Shown here: positions 25,073 to 32,857 of the stretch, one piece after another
Layout: each line of letters opens with the position of its first letter
Position numbering within the stretch: the stretch's first letter is position 1
Assembly (NCBI GenBank): GCA_947632405.1
Contig: CANRPE010000012.1
Coordinates: forward strand, 1-37,931
Length of the DNA stretch: 37,931 bases
Direction: 5' to 3'
DNA from: an uncultured Bacilli bacterium
GTDB lineage: Bacteria; Bacillota_I; Bacilli_A; RF39; UBA660
Notes under the pieces: model-generated
Database searches by the model: none
The model's input: the letters and a program-made list of their open reading frames with translations, nothing else
Told to the model about the DNA's origin: nothing
Translations under genes and position numbers: made by a program

Positions 25073-26416
25073 ATGGGAGAATTATCTTATTCATTACATT
25101 TAAGTAATGATAAAAATAAAACAAAACGAGCAAGACAATTTGCTAGAAGCAATGGCAATAATGCTACTGCTTTTAACAATAATGCAATACAAAATCATCA
25201 GCAATTATCAAAAGTTGATAAGCATAATTTACGAAAATATGATAATGAAAAAGAATTAATTTGTACGATCAAAGGTACTTCTTCTATTGTAGAAGATACC
25301 AAAAATTTATATTTAGAATTATTTGAGAATGCAAGAATTAAATACAATGAAAAGCAAACGAGAAACGATAGAAAAATAGAAAATTATTTTAATCATATCT
25401 CTAACGATAATAAAAGAGATCTTGCTTGTGAAATAATTATTGAACTTGGAGATATGGATTTCTGGTCTGAACAAGATGATAAATTTAGGCATAAAATGAT
25501 TCAAGTTTATAAAGAGCAAATATTAGATTTAGAAAATGTTGTTCCTAATTTTAAAATAGCGAATGCGACCATTCATTTTGACGAATCTTCTCCCCATCTA
25601 CATATTGTTGGAGTACCTTTTAAAGATGGCTCTAAAAATGGTATGGAGCGTCAAGTTGGAAAAAGTGATGTCTTTACAACAGATAGTTTAAGAAATATTC
25701 AAGATAAAATGCGAGAGTATTGTATCAATTCATTCAATCGAATTTATCATTTAAACTATACTCTTAAAGCAAAAGAAGAAGGTCGTAATCAAGATATAAA
25801 TGTTAAAAATATGACTAATTATAGACAACTAAAGAAGGAACAAGAAAAAAATAAAAAAAGACTTAATGAATTAAATGATAAAGCAAATAATTTACAAAAT
25901 AAGTCTAACCAAATTACTGAAATTATAGATAATTTAAAACCTAGTAAATTAAATAAAAATAATTTCACTATTTCAAATAAGGAAGTAGAAGAAATTAAAG
26001 ATTATATTAAACAAACAACTGATACAACTTCTAATTTAAAATCTACTAACGACTTAACTACTATACTTGAAAAATATGAAGAAGATTTAAAAAATCATTC
26101 TAATGAAGTTAAAAATTTACAAAAGAAAGTTAAAATTAGAGATGAGAAAATAGAAAATTTACAATATAATTTAGATAATGCAAACGATGAAATTGATGAG
26201 CTAGAAGATAAAGTATCTAAACTTGAAGAAGCATTAAATTATTTCAAAGAGTTATGGCAAAAATTTATAGAGTTCTTACAAGATAAATTTTTTTCTACCA
26301 ACAAGTATGATAATTTCATAAATGATTTATATGATGAAGATATACTAGATGACAATGACATTGAGATTATTCAAAATCATAAAAATAGAGATAAAAGTGA
26401 TGATTTTGAACGATAA
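25073..26416 (+). CDS. mobV: MobV-family relaxase (Mob/Pre)
   Basis: It nicks oriT and leads the strand into the recipient in plasmid or element mobilization. The N-terminal half holds the MobV metal-binding motif H168-F-D-E with P-H175-L-H177 (NATIHFDESSPHLHIVGVP). The second half (about 255-420) is a long coiled coil, usual for the family. Length 447 is normal. RBS AAGGGGGTTAAG. The expected N-terminal His/Arg motif is weak, since the N-terminus opens with YSLHLSNDKNKTK. No coupling protein or type IV secretion genes are in the window, so the element would be mobilizable rather than self-transmissible. Confidence 0.9.
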   Translation: MGELSYSLHLSNDKNKTKRARQFARSNGNNATAFNNNAIQNHQQLSKVDKHNLRKYDNEKELICTIKGTSSIVEDTKNLYLELFENARIKYNEKQTRNDRKIENYFNHISNDNKRDLACEIIIELGDMDFWSEQDDKFRHKMIQVYKEQILDLENVVPNFKIANATIHFDESSPHLHIVGVPFKDGSKNGMERQVGKSDVFTTDSLRNIQDKMREYCINSFNRIYHLNYTLKAKEEGRNQDINVKNMTNYRQLKKEQEKNKKRLNELNDKANNLQNKSNQITEIIDNLKPSKLNKNNFTISNKEVEEIKDYIKQTTDTTSNLKSTNDLTTILEKYEEDLKNHSNEVKNLQKKVKIRDEKIENLQYNLDNANDEIDELEDKVSKLEEALNYFKELWQKFIEFLQDKFFSTNKYDNFINDLYDEDILDDNDIEIIQNHKNRDKSDDFER

Positions 26417-26476
26417 TTGATAAAAATTTAAAAAAGTATGATAAAATAATAAGTAATTACAAGGGAGGTTTACTTT

Positions 26477-27865
26477 ATGAATATAAAAGAGGAATTAATA
26501 AAATTAAGAGAAAAAATAAAAGGATCATTTACGAATGAATCTGTTAAAGAATTAGGAACTATGGCAAAAAAAGAAGATCCACTAGGTTATGGGGCATTGG
26601 GCACTGCTATAGGCCGTTTAATAGAAAGTAAAAATGAGATAGAAGATGAAAATAAATCTTTAAGGGAACAATTAGAAAAAATGTCTGAAAAAGACAGAAT
26701 GAAACATTGGGCATCCAACTTTAGACATTTTAATGAGCAAACAGCATCACCACATGCTAAAACTATTTCAGATCACTTTAAAAATTCTAAAATGGTAATA
26801 TTAGATGATAAGGTGGATGAATTTATTGATTGGTATACTGAAAATATGGTTAAAGGTCATTATACTAATATTGGTGAATATCATTTTCCAATAGAAATGA
26901 GAAATTTTATTGAAAAGATGGCAGTTTGGTATGAATTAAGGTATCCAGATTATGAAATAAATAGAATAATGCCTGGCTCATCACAAGAACAAATTGATAT
27001 AAATGAAGTTATGTTTGCAAATAATCAATATACAAATGATATATTAGATGAAGATACAGAGATTAAAGATTTAGACTGGGATGAATTTTACAATACTAAA
27101 GCATTTATTAATTCACTTCCATGGAGTGAAAGATATGTATTTTCAAAACCTAAATATCAAGATATTGTTTATTGGAATCGTGGATATGGTAGTGCACATT
27201 TACACTTGACTCGCAATGGATTTGTTGAAATGTCTGAATGTATGGATTGTGTAATACCTGGAATATCTAATGAAGATTTAGAAGGCAAAAATATAAAAGA
27301 AATAGTTAATATGTTAAAAGAAAGAGGCGTAAAATTTCCAGAAAATAATGAATTTGAAAAAGCAATTAAAGATTATGATAATTGGGTTTATAAAAAAGAA
27401 GAAATGTTGAATTGTGTAATGTATAGAATTATTGAACGTGGTGGAAATAGAATTGGACCTCGTAGGGCTTTCTTATTTGCAAAAGAATTTGGTAGAAATA
27501 TTGATATACCAATGGCATATGGTGTTGATAGATCTGATCCGGGGCTTAGATTATTTATGAATGAATATATTAAGGCAGGTGGATCTAAAAATTTGGTTTG
27601 CTATATTGGATATGGTTCAAGAGCAAATAAATATGAAAAACTTCCAACAATAACAATGCAAGAATTAATAATGACACAAAATAATAATGCTGCTACTTTT
27701 TATACGCCAGAAGAAGACGAACTTCATCAAAGATTAGTTAATGTTTTATCTAATCGAATAAATCAAGATGATTTATCAGAAGAACAAGAAAAAGTAAAAA
27801 AAGAGGAAGTAAGACAATTAAGATTACAAAGAAAATTAGAAAAAAGTAAACAAACTAGTAAATAA
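26477..27865 (+). CDS. Unrecognised 462-residue soluble protein of the mobile element
   Basis: No membrane helix or signal peptide. The N-terminus is helical with a short coiled coil (about 50-75), then an acidic region. The best-structured part, likely the catalytic or binding core, runs from about 325 to 400 and contains RIGPRRAFLFAKEFG, IPMAYGVDRSDPGLRLFMNEYI and NLVCYIGYGSR. A second conserved-looking patch is YWNRGYGSAHLHLTRNGFVEMSECMDCV (about 231-258). The C-terminus is a charged coiled coil (EEQEKVKKEEVRQ). RBS AAGGGAGG. It is the only cargo-sized gene of the element besides recombinase and relaxase; no family recognised. Confidence 0.75.
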   Translation: MNIKEELIKLREKIKGSFTNESVKELGTMAKKEDPLGYGALGTAIGRLIESKNEIEDENKSLREQLEKMSEKDRMKHWASNFRHFNEQTASPHAKTISDHFKNSKMVILDDKVDEFIDWYTENMVKGHYTNIGEYHFPIEMRNFIEKMAVWYELRYPDYEINRIMPGSSQEQIDINEVMFANNQYTNDILDEDTEIKDLDWDEFYNTKAFINSLPWSERYVFSKPKYQDIVYWNRGYGSAHLHLTRNGFVEMSECMDCVIPGISNEDLEGKNIKEIVNMLKERGVKFPENNEFEKAIKDYDNWVYKKEEMLNCVMYRIIERGGNRIGPRRAFLFAKEFGRNIDIPMAYGVDRSDPGLRLFMNEYIKAGGSKNLVCYIGYGSRANKYEKLPTITMQELIMTQNNNAATFYTPEEDELHQRLVNVLSNRINQDDLSEEQEKVKKEEVRQLRLQRKLEKSKQTSK

Positions 27866-28015
27866 GTATTTGATTATTTAACAGATTAGTTTATAATTAT
27901 ATTAAGAAATTGATACAAATATTGTATTGATTACCTACTTTAGCGAAAAAAGTTTGAAATAACTTTCTTACTCGCACCAGATGGATAGTTACTCGGAAAA
28001 CTCGAGTAAAAATAG
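27866..28015. other. Non-coding stretch after the 462-residue protein gene
   Basis: I see no gene here. The only structure is ACTCG/CGAGT pairing (about 27991-28007). The right end of the mobile element may lie here or beyond, but no direct repeat with the left side was found. Confidence 0.4.
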
Positions 28016-28044
28016 AAAACGTACTTGATAAAAGTGCGTTTTTA
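28016..28044 (+). terminator. Rho-independent terminator, probably of the mobile-element transcript
   Basis: AAACGTACTT (28017-28026) pairs with AAGTGCGTTT (28032-28041) with one G-T pair, then T residues. Confidence 0.75.
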
Positions 28045-28131
28045 TGTTACTATGTATTTGTCAAGGAAACTTGCATAAAATAAAAAAGGAATACCTAATT
28101 TTGATGAGTTAGGTACTATTCCAAAATTTTA

Positions 28132-28166
28132 GGTTAGTACCGACTTATACAGTTGGTACTATTTTT
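28132..28166 (+). terminator. Plus-strand terminator overlapping the peptide gene 3' end
   Basis: AGTACCGACT (28136-28145) pairs with AGTTGGTACT (28151-28160), followed by ATTTTTATT. It would end a plus-strand transcript overlapping the peptide mRNA. A weak plus-strand promoter candidate is TTGTCA (28058-28063) with TAAAAA at 28081. On the minus strand the GGAATA...TATTCC hairpin (28122-28088) followed by T residues ends the peptide mRNA. Confidence 0.55.
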
Positions 28167-28237
28167 ATTAATATGATTAAAATCACAATAATAAGGAGTA
28201 TTATGATAGTACAAAGATACTTCTCTTGTTTTCTCAT
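28145..28237 (-). CDS. 30-residue hydrophobic peptide, type I toxin-like
   Basis: On the minus strand, a perfect AAGGAGGTGA lies four bases before ATG at 28237. The peptide starts MRKQEKYLC, continues as one Ile/Leu/Val-rich membrane helix and ends LIKIVPTV before TAA at 28145. A charged N-terminus and a single helix are typical of type I toxin-antitoxin peptides and of other small membrane proteins. It has its own promoter (TTGTAT-17-TATAAT) and ends in hairpins that also work on the plus strand. The toxin role is inference. Length, RBS strength and promoter make it a real gene. Confidence 0.65.
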   Translation of the reverse strand: MRKQEKYLCTIIILLIIVILIILIKIVPTV

Positions 28238-28307
28238 AACTTCACCTCCTTCCACTTTAAAAAGTAAAGGAGAATAGTACCTAAGCTAACTAAGTATTCC
28301 TAATAAA

Positions 28308-28336
28308 ATTATACCAAACATTTGTTTTTAATACAA
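28308..28336 (-). promoter_or_regulatory. Promoter of the small hydrophobic peptide gene
   Basis: Read on the minus strand: TTGTAT (28336-28331), exactly 17 bases, TATAAT (28313-28308). The expected start near 28301 puts block A of the inverted repeat at the very 5' end of the RNA. Confidence 0.75.
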
Positions 28337-28337
28337 T

Positions 28338-28708
28338 GAATTTTATAAAAATTTATGACACTTCAAAAAACACACTTACATATTGACTATCAATATGCGT
28401 ATATAAAATAATTGCAATAATATTATAGATCTCTATTATCTCTTAGTTGAAATAAATCATTCAACAAAATGAAAAAAATTTATCACTAACATAACTTAAT
28501 TTAACTTACTAAACTTTTTGTGTTATAACTAATATTAGTTAATAATTTATTACTAACTATTTTTTTTCTAAAAGTTGTCAACTTCTTCCGTTAGGACATC
28601 AGATTGATAGGAAACTCGGAATTTTTAAATTATTTGATTATTTTGAGTTTTAATATTCAATAATTTTTTATCAAAAAAAGATAATATGTAAAATAATGTA
28701 AAAATATC
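28338..28708. other. Gene-free AT-rich stretch
   Basis: No open frame with a ribosome binding site, and no strong terminator or repeat. It contains several T/A runs and a TTGACT near 28384 without a good -10. It separates the peptide unit from the coiled-coil protein gene and may hold the element junction. Confidence 0.4.
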
Positions 28709-28737
28709 TTTACTTTTTGTCAAAAAAGATGTATAAT
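28709..28737 (+). promoter_or_regulatory. Promoter of the coiled-coil surface protein gene
   Basis: TTTACT (28709-28714), 17-base spacer, TATAAT (28732-28737). Confidence 0.65.
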
Positions 28738-28799
28738 ATGCACAGCAACAGGTTAAAGACATTATTATAGTAACATATAGTAATTAAGGAGGATCAATT

Positions 28800-29858
28800 A
28801 TGAATAAATTTGTAATTAAAACAATAATAGGTTTTCTATCGCTTGGCATGGTAACTAGTGCAGGTATTTTAACAAAAAATTATACTAAACTTGATAACCA
28901 ATTAACTAATATTGCTAAAACTACTCAAAAGAGTTCTTATTTAAAAGATGTAAATCAAGAAGTTAAACAAGCAGAAGAAGAATTAAAAGAAGCTAAAGTG
29001 GTTAAAGAAAAAGCTGAACAAGAAGTAAAAAATGCTGAAGAAATAATTAATAAAGCGTCTAAAGAAAAGCAAGAAGCTATACTTGAACTAAAAAAAGCAA
29101 AAACACCTGAAGAAAGAAAAATAGCACAAGAAAAAATAGATGCAGCAACAACAAAAATAGAGCAAACTGAGAAAAAAAAGAAATCAGCCGAAAAGAAAGT
29201 AGAAATAGCAAGTAAAACAGTAGAACAAAAAGAAGAAAATAAACAAAGTGTTGAAGAAAAAGCTGCTGTGGTAAAAGAAAATGAAAATAAACAAAATCAA
29301 ATGGTTTCTAATAAAAAATCTGAATCTACTAAATCTAATTCAAATGTAACAAGTAATAAAACACAATCTACTACAAAAAATAATACAACAACAAAACAAA
29401 AAGAAGAATCAGATGAGCAAGGATCTAAGTATGATCTTAGTGATTATCCAGATATTTTAAATAAAATAAACGAAGAAACTAAAAGACAAGAAGAAGAAAT
29501 AAGAAAAGAAGCTGAAAAGAAAACAGTTGAGTTCCATTTCTATAGTACAAGTAAAAGTTTACCAATCCGTTGTACAGAAAGTTACTGTGGTGATAGTGGA
29601 CATATTTGGTTTGTTGAAGTAGAATGCGATTTAAACAAATGTGAAGGATTTACTGATTCTAGAACAGGTACTCAAGTTTCTACTCTACTAATAGGAAGAC
29701 GAGCTGATATTACTAGTTACACAGTCACTGCACCAGCTCCTAAATATGGTTATAAATTTACAGGTTGGGAATTAATATCTTCAAGAAAGGCTGTTTCAAA
29801 TGAGTTAGGTTCAGGGGTTCTTTCAGGCAAGTATATAGCAACATATGAAAAAATTTAA
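28800..29858 (+). CDS. Secreted or membrane-anchored coiled-coil protein with Cys-rich repeat-like C-terminus
   Basis: An N-terminal hydrophobic segment (about residues 5-24) acts as signal or anchor. Residues about 45-160 form a Lys/Glu/Ala coiled coil (repeated EVKQAEEELKEAK-like heptads). A Ser/Thr/Asn linker follows (about 170-205). The C-terminal domain (about 240-352) has four Cys (RCTESYCGD...VECDLNKCEG) and ends KYGYKFTGWELISS...GKYIATYEKI, which resembles the InlB/Listeria-Bacteroides B-repeat fold of surface proteins. RBS AAGGAGGATC. It is likely a cell-surface stalk with a binding tip. The ligand is unknown. Confidence 0.75.
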   Translation: MNKFVIKTIIGFLSLGMVTSAGILTKNYTKLDNQLTNIAKTTQKSSYLKDVNQEVKQAEEELKEAKVVKEKAEQEVKNAEEIINKASKEKQEAILELKKAKTPEERKIAQEKIDAATTKIEQTEKKKKSAEKKVEIASKTVEQKEENKQSVEEKAAVVKENENKQNQMVSNKKSESTKSNSNVTSNKTQSTTKNNTTTKQKEESDEQGSKYDLSDYPDILNKINEETKRQEEEIRKEAEKKTVEFHFYSTSKSLPIRCTESYCGDSGHIWFVEVECDLNKCEGFTDSRTGTQVSTLLIGRRADITSYTVTAPAPKYGYKFTGWELISSRKAVSNELGSGVLSGKYIATYEKI

Positions 29859-29861
29859 TAA

Positions 29862-29974
29862 TTGAATAGTTTGCAAAATGAAAAAATAGACAATCATCAA
29901 AAATAAAAAGTAGTACAATTACAAGATGAATTAATAGAATATCAAAATAATAAAGCTAAAGGTAAAAATTTATA
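29862..29974 (+). pseudogene. In-frame coding remnant after the coiled-coil gene
   Basis: In the frame of the preceding gene, the bases after its stop read LNSLQNEKIDNHQK, stop, KVVQLQDELIEYQNNKAKGKNL, stop. Both pieces are coiled-coil-like. It looks like a relic of a longer or duplicated reading frame, not a living gene. Confidence 0.35.
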
Positions 29975-30149
29975 AAAAGATTATATAAATTAAAATATTT
30001 TATTATCTCATTGAAAAGTATCGATAATTATTGATGTTTTTCTATCATTTGTTAGAATGTTTTTAGTGAGTAATATTTATATATCATTTTATATTGGACA
30101 AAAGTTGTAGATGACTACGTCATTAGCATCTTTGGATTTAAGAATATAG

Positions 30150-30181
30150 GTTCATAATATTTGATATTATGGACTTTTTTC
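30150..30181 (+). terminator. Rho-independent terminator
   Basis: GTTCATAATAT (30150-30160) pairs with ATATTATGGAC (30164-30174) with one T-G pair around TTG, followed by six T. Confidence 0.8.
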
Positions 30182-30248
30182 ATTGTTTGTAGGTGGAATT
30201 ATGAAAACAATTATAGAACAATTAATTTTTTTTGAAAAAAGTTTAAAT

Positions 30249-30270
30249 CTTTAATGTTTCTTTAATGTTT
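30249..30270 (+). promoter_or_regulatory. Tandem 11-bp repeat, copy 1 of a probable operator
   Basis: CTTTAATGTTT twice in a row (30249-30259, 30260-30270), preceded by a T-run, GAAAAA and TTTAAAT, just as at 34183-34217. Direct repeats at 11-base spacing are the usual form of OmpR-family binding sites. Confidence 0.55.
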
Positions 30271-30544
30271 AGTTATTATTATTTTTTTATGATGACTATG
30301 AAAAGAATTTTTTTGATTATAATAGTTTAAAGATATTATTAATAATTTTGATGATTACTATTTTTAATCATTACAGAAATGTTTTTCTAGTAAAAATAAA
30401 AAAAGAAAAGAAATTTTAAAAGATATAGATTGGATTAAGCAAAAATGAATAAGTAGGTATATAGAGTATTGAAATATGATTTTAATAATTTCTGGTTTAA
30501 ATCGTAAAAATATTATATAATATAAGAAAATTGGAGGTAGTAAA

Positions 30545-31222
30545 ATGAGAATTTTAGTTGTAGAAGATGAAGAAGCAATAGCTGATATTATTGCTACAAA
30601 ACTTCGTCGTGAAAAATATGAAGTTGATACAAGTTTTGATGGCGAAGATGGACTTTATAATGCTCTGACAAATATTTATGATTTAATTATTCTTGATATT
30701 ATGCTACCTAAAATGAATGGAATAGAGATATTAAAAGAACTAAAAGAAAATAATATAAATGCTAAAGTAATCATTCTTACTGCTAAATCTGAATTAGATG
30801 ACAAATTAAAAGGCTTTGATACAGGAGCAAATGATTATGTAACTAAGCCTTTTCATATTGAAGAACTAATTGCTAGAGTAAATGTTCAATTAAGATCAAA
30901 AGGGAATAATAATGTGAAAGACATACTAGAATATAGTGATTTATCATTAAATATTAGAACTTCTACTCTAACTTGTCTAGAAACAAGTGAGGCAATCAAC
31001 ATTCCCTATAGAGAATTTTTACTGCTTGAATATTTTATGAATAATCGTGAACAGATCATATCAAAAGAACAAATTTATGATAAAGTTTGGGGGATAGACA
31101 ATGATTATGAATCTAATAATTTAGAAGCATATTTATCATTTTTAAGAAAGAAATTAAAAGTCATTGGCTCAAAAGTAAATATCAAGGCAGTTCGTAATCT
31201 AGGTTATAAAATGGAGGGATAA
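30545..31222 (+). CDS. OmpR/PhoB-family response regulator
   Basis: A transcription factor activated by phosphorylation. The receiver domain (1-115) has acidic E7-D8-E9 residues, phospho-acceptor D51 (LIILDIMLPKMNG), the T/K switch (ILTAKSE, YVTKPFHIEEL). The C-terminal winged helix (about 128-225) includes NIPYREFLLLEYFM and NLEAYLSFLRKKL...VRNLGYKME. Length 225 is normal. RBS TTGGAGGTAG. The partner kinase starts six bases downstream. Its probable sites are the CTTTAATGTTT repeats found around the locus. Confidence 0.96.
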   Translation: MRILVVEDEEAIADIIATKLRREKYEVDTSFDGEDGLYNALTNIYDLIILDIMLPKMNGIEILKELKENNINAKVIILTAKSELDDKLKGFDTGANDYVTKPFHIEELIARVNVQLRSKGNNNVKDILEYSDLSLNIRTSTLTCLETSEAINIPYREFLLLEYFMNNREQIISKEQIYDKVWGIDNDYESNNLEAYLSFLRKKLKVIGSKVNIKAVRNLGYKMEG

Positions 31223-31228
31223 GGAGAT

Positions 31229-32455
31229 ATGGAAAATTTAAGGAAAAAAACATTTTTTACAATTTTTATTATCATCTCTTTATTTGCTATTTTTTTCGCC
31301 ACTTTCTTTAATGTTCAAACTTATCATAAAGAATATACTGGTATATTAAATAATTTAACTAGAATGAAAAATTTGACTTTAGGAAAACCTAATTTTCCTA
31401 ATAAAGAACCCAATAGTGATGATAGACTTCGTAATCGAAAAGTTATGGATTATGAAGTATATACATTTATTTTAGATGAAAATAATAATATAGTTGATAA
31501 AATAAGTCATAGTGATAATAGTATTAGTAAAAACATAATGATTCAAGCACAAAATATTATTGAAAAAAATAATATCAGTAATATAAAGATAGGATTTTTA
31601 TATTTAAGAAATTATGCTTATAATTTTGAACAAGGAAAATATTTAACTATTATCGATATGGCTAATACTAAAAATATATTACTTACAAATTTAATCTATT
31701 CTTTTCTATTAATTATAATAGGAGAAATATTTATTTATATAATTTCTAAAAAAATTACAGAATGGATTACAAAACCAGTAGTGATGAGTTTTAATAGGGA
31801 AAAAGAATTCGTTGCGAATGCATCTCATGAGTTAAAAACACCACTAGCTGTTATGATAGCAAGTATTGATTGTTTAGATGTAAATAAGAAAAATGAAAAA
31901 TGGATAAACAATTTAAAAAGTGAATCTGACAGAATGAATAATTTGATAACAAAGTTACTTGATTTATCTAAATCTGAATATTTAAAATCTGAAAATTTTA
32001 GTAAAAATAATCTTTCTATGATTGTAGAAAAAAGGACCTTAACATTTGAAAGTTTAGCCTATGAAAAAAATATAACAATTGAAACAAATATAATGGAAAA
32101 AATAGATTTTTCTTGTCATAAAGAAAGTATTGATGAGCTTGTTTCTATTTTGGTAGATAATGCTATTAGTCATGGTAGAGAAAATAGTAAAATTAAGGTT
32201 GAGTTATCTAGTAATAAAAATGAAATAAATTTAAAGGTAATGAATAAGGGTGATCCTATTCCTGATACAGAATGTGAAAAAATATTTGAAAGATTTTATC
32301 GAAATGATAAAAGCCATAACCGAAAAAGTGGAAGATATGGATTAGGTTTATCGATTGCTAAAAATATTGTATTAGCTCATAATGGTACTATTAAAGCTTA
32401 TTCAAAAGATGAATATACTACATTTGAGGTTAAATTTAAAAAAAATGAACATTAA
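31229..32455 (+). CDS. Sensor histidine kinase
   Basis: The membrane sensor of the two-component system. Two membrane helices (about residues 8-28 and 150-172) flank an extracytoplasmic sensor region of roughly 120 residues with no recognised domain. Then come the DHp helix with phospho-acceptor His200 (FVANASHELKTPLAVM) and the ATPase domain with N box (DNAISHG), G1 (NKGDPIPD), F box (FERFYR) and G2 (GRYGLGLSIAKNIV). Length 408. RBS AAGGAG. Its stop is inside a terminator hairpin. The gene context (HtrA, ABC exporter) suggests it senses envelope stress or a peptide. Confidence 0.95.
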   Translation: MENLRKKTFFTIFIIISLFAIFFATFFNVQTYHKEYTGILNNLTRMKNLTLGKPNFPNKEPNSDDRLRNRKVMDYEVYTFILDENNNIVDKISHSDNSISKNIMIQAQNIIEKNNISNIKIGFLYLRNYAYNFEQGKYLTIIDMANTKNILLTNLIYSFLLIIIGEIFIYIISKKITEWITKPVVMSFNREKEFVANASHELKTPLAVMIASIDCLDVNKKNEKWINNLKSESDRMNNLITKLLDLSKSEYLKSENFSKNNLSMIVEKRTLTFESLAYEKNITIETNIMEKIDFSCHKESIDELVSILVDNAISHGRENSKIKVELSSNKNEINLKVMNKGDPIPDTECEKIFERFYRNDKSHNRKSGRYGLGLSIAKNIVLAHNGTIKAYSKDEYTTFEVKFKKNEH

Positions 32456-32476
32456 CAAAAAAGTTAATGTTTTTTT
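32448..32476 (+). terminator. Terminator of the two-component operon
   Basis: AACATTAAC (32448-32456) pairs with GTTAATGTT (32463-32471) around six A, then T. Its right arm is also the first repeat of the next operator. Confidence 0.8.
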
Positions 32477-32503
32477 AATGTTTCTTTAATATTTGTATAT
32501 TAT
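32463..32503 (+). promoter_or_regulatory. Operator repeats and promoter before the thioredoxin-like/htrA genes
   Basis: Three 11-base units: GTTAATGTTTT (32463), TTTAATGTTTC (32474) and TTTAATATTTG (32485), followed by TATTAT at 32498-32503. The repeats occupy the -35 position, as in promoters activated by OmpR-type regulators. Confidence 0.6.
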
Positions 32504-32591
32504 GCTTATTTTATAAGGAAGGTGATATATGATTAAAAAGTAATTCGTATAATTAGGGTAATTTTCTATTTAATAGAAGGGAGATGCATAA

Positions 32592-32831
32592 ATGGAAATC
32601 AAAATTATTGGAAAAAATTCTAGTAATAGAATGAAATTATTAAAAAATGTTGAAAAAGTATTAGAAACAAAAGAAAATGTTTGTAATCTTCAAATTTTAG
32701 AAGATGATAAATATAAACAAATTTATCATGTAGCAAATACTCCTGCTCTTTTAATAAATGGGAAAGTAATTAGCCAAGGTAAAATCTTAACTGAAAGAGA
32801 AATAAAAAGATTTATTCTTGTTAATAACTAA
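32592..32831 (+). CDS. Small thioredoxin-fold protein without the CxxC motif
   Basis: The 79-residue protein has the layout of the small thioredoxin/redox-active disulfide protein family: MEIKIIGKNSSNRMKLLKNVEKVL, then cis-Pro NTPALLINGKVISQGKILTEREIKRF. In active members, GxGCxxCxxL follows the first strand. Here the aligned residues are GKNSSNRMKL, so both active-site Cys are replaced; the only Cys left is C37 of NVCNLQ. It cannot do thiol-disulfide exchange at the usual site. RBS AAGGGAG. It precedes htrA by 26 bases, likely in one operon. Confidence 0.75.
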   Translation: MEIKIIGKNSSNRMKLLKNVEKVLETKENVCNLQILEDDKYKQIYHVANTPALLINGKVISQGKILTEREIKRFILVNN

Positions 32832-32857
32832 ATAGATTTAAAATGAGGTGATAATAA

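Larger units (their letters stand above)
28088..28300. repeat. Two-part inverted repeat enclosing the small peptide gene
   Basis: Left arm 28088-28122 and right arm 28268-28300. Block B is a perfect 13-base inverted match (TTAGGTACTATTC at 28109-28121 against 28272-28284). The outer block A (28088-28100 against 28288-28300) pairs over 13 bases with two G-U wobbles in the minus-strand RNA. Each arm can also fold on itself. Confidence 0.8.
29975..30544 (+). other. Intergenic region with terminator, operator-like repeat and no convincing gene
   Basis: It contains a hairpin terminator (30150-30181) and a tandem 11-bp repeat (30249-30270). A 17-codon frame (MKTIIEQLIFFEKSLNL) starts near 30201 after AGGTGG and ends at the repeat. 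A stretch at about 30286-30418 reads as membrane-like peptide without a start codon. A -10 TATAAT at 30516-30521 stands before the regulator gene. I do not call a gene here. Confidence 0.5.
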
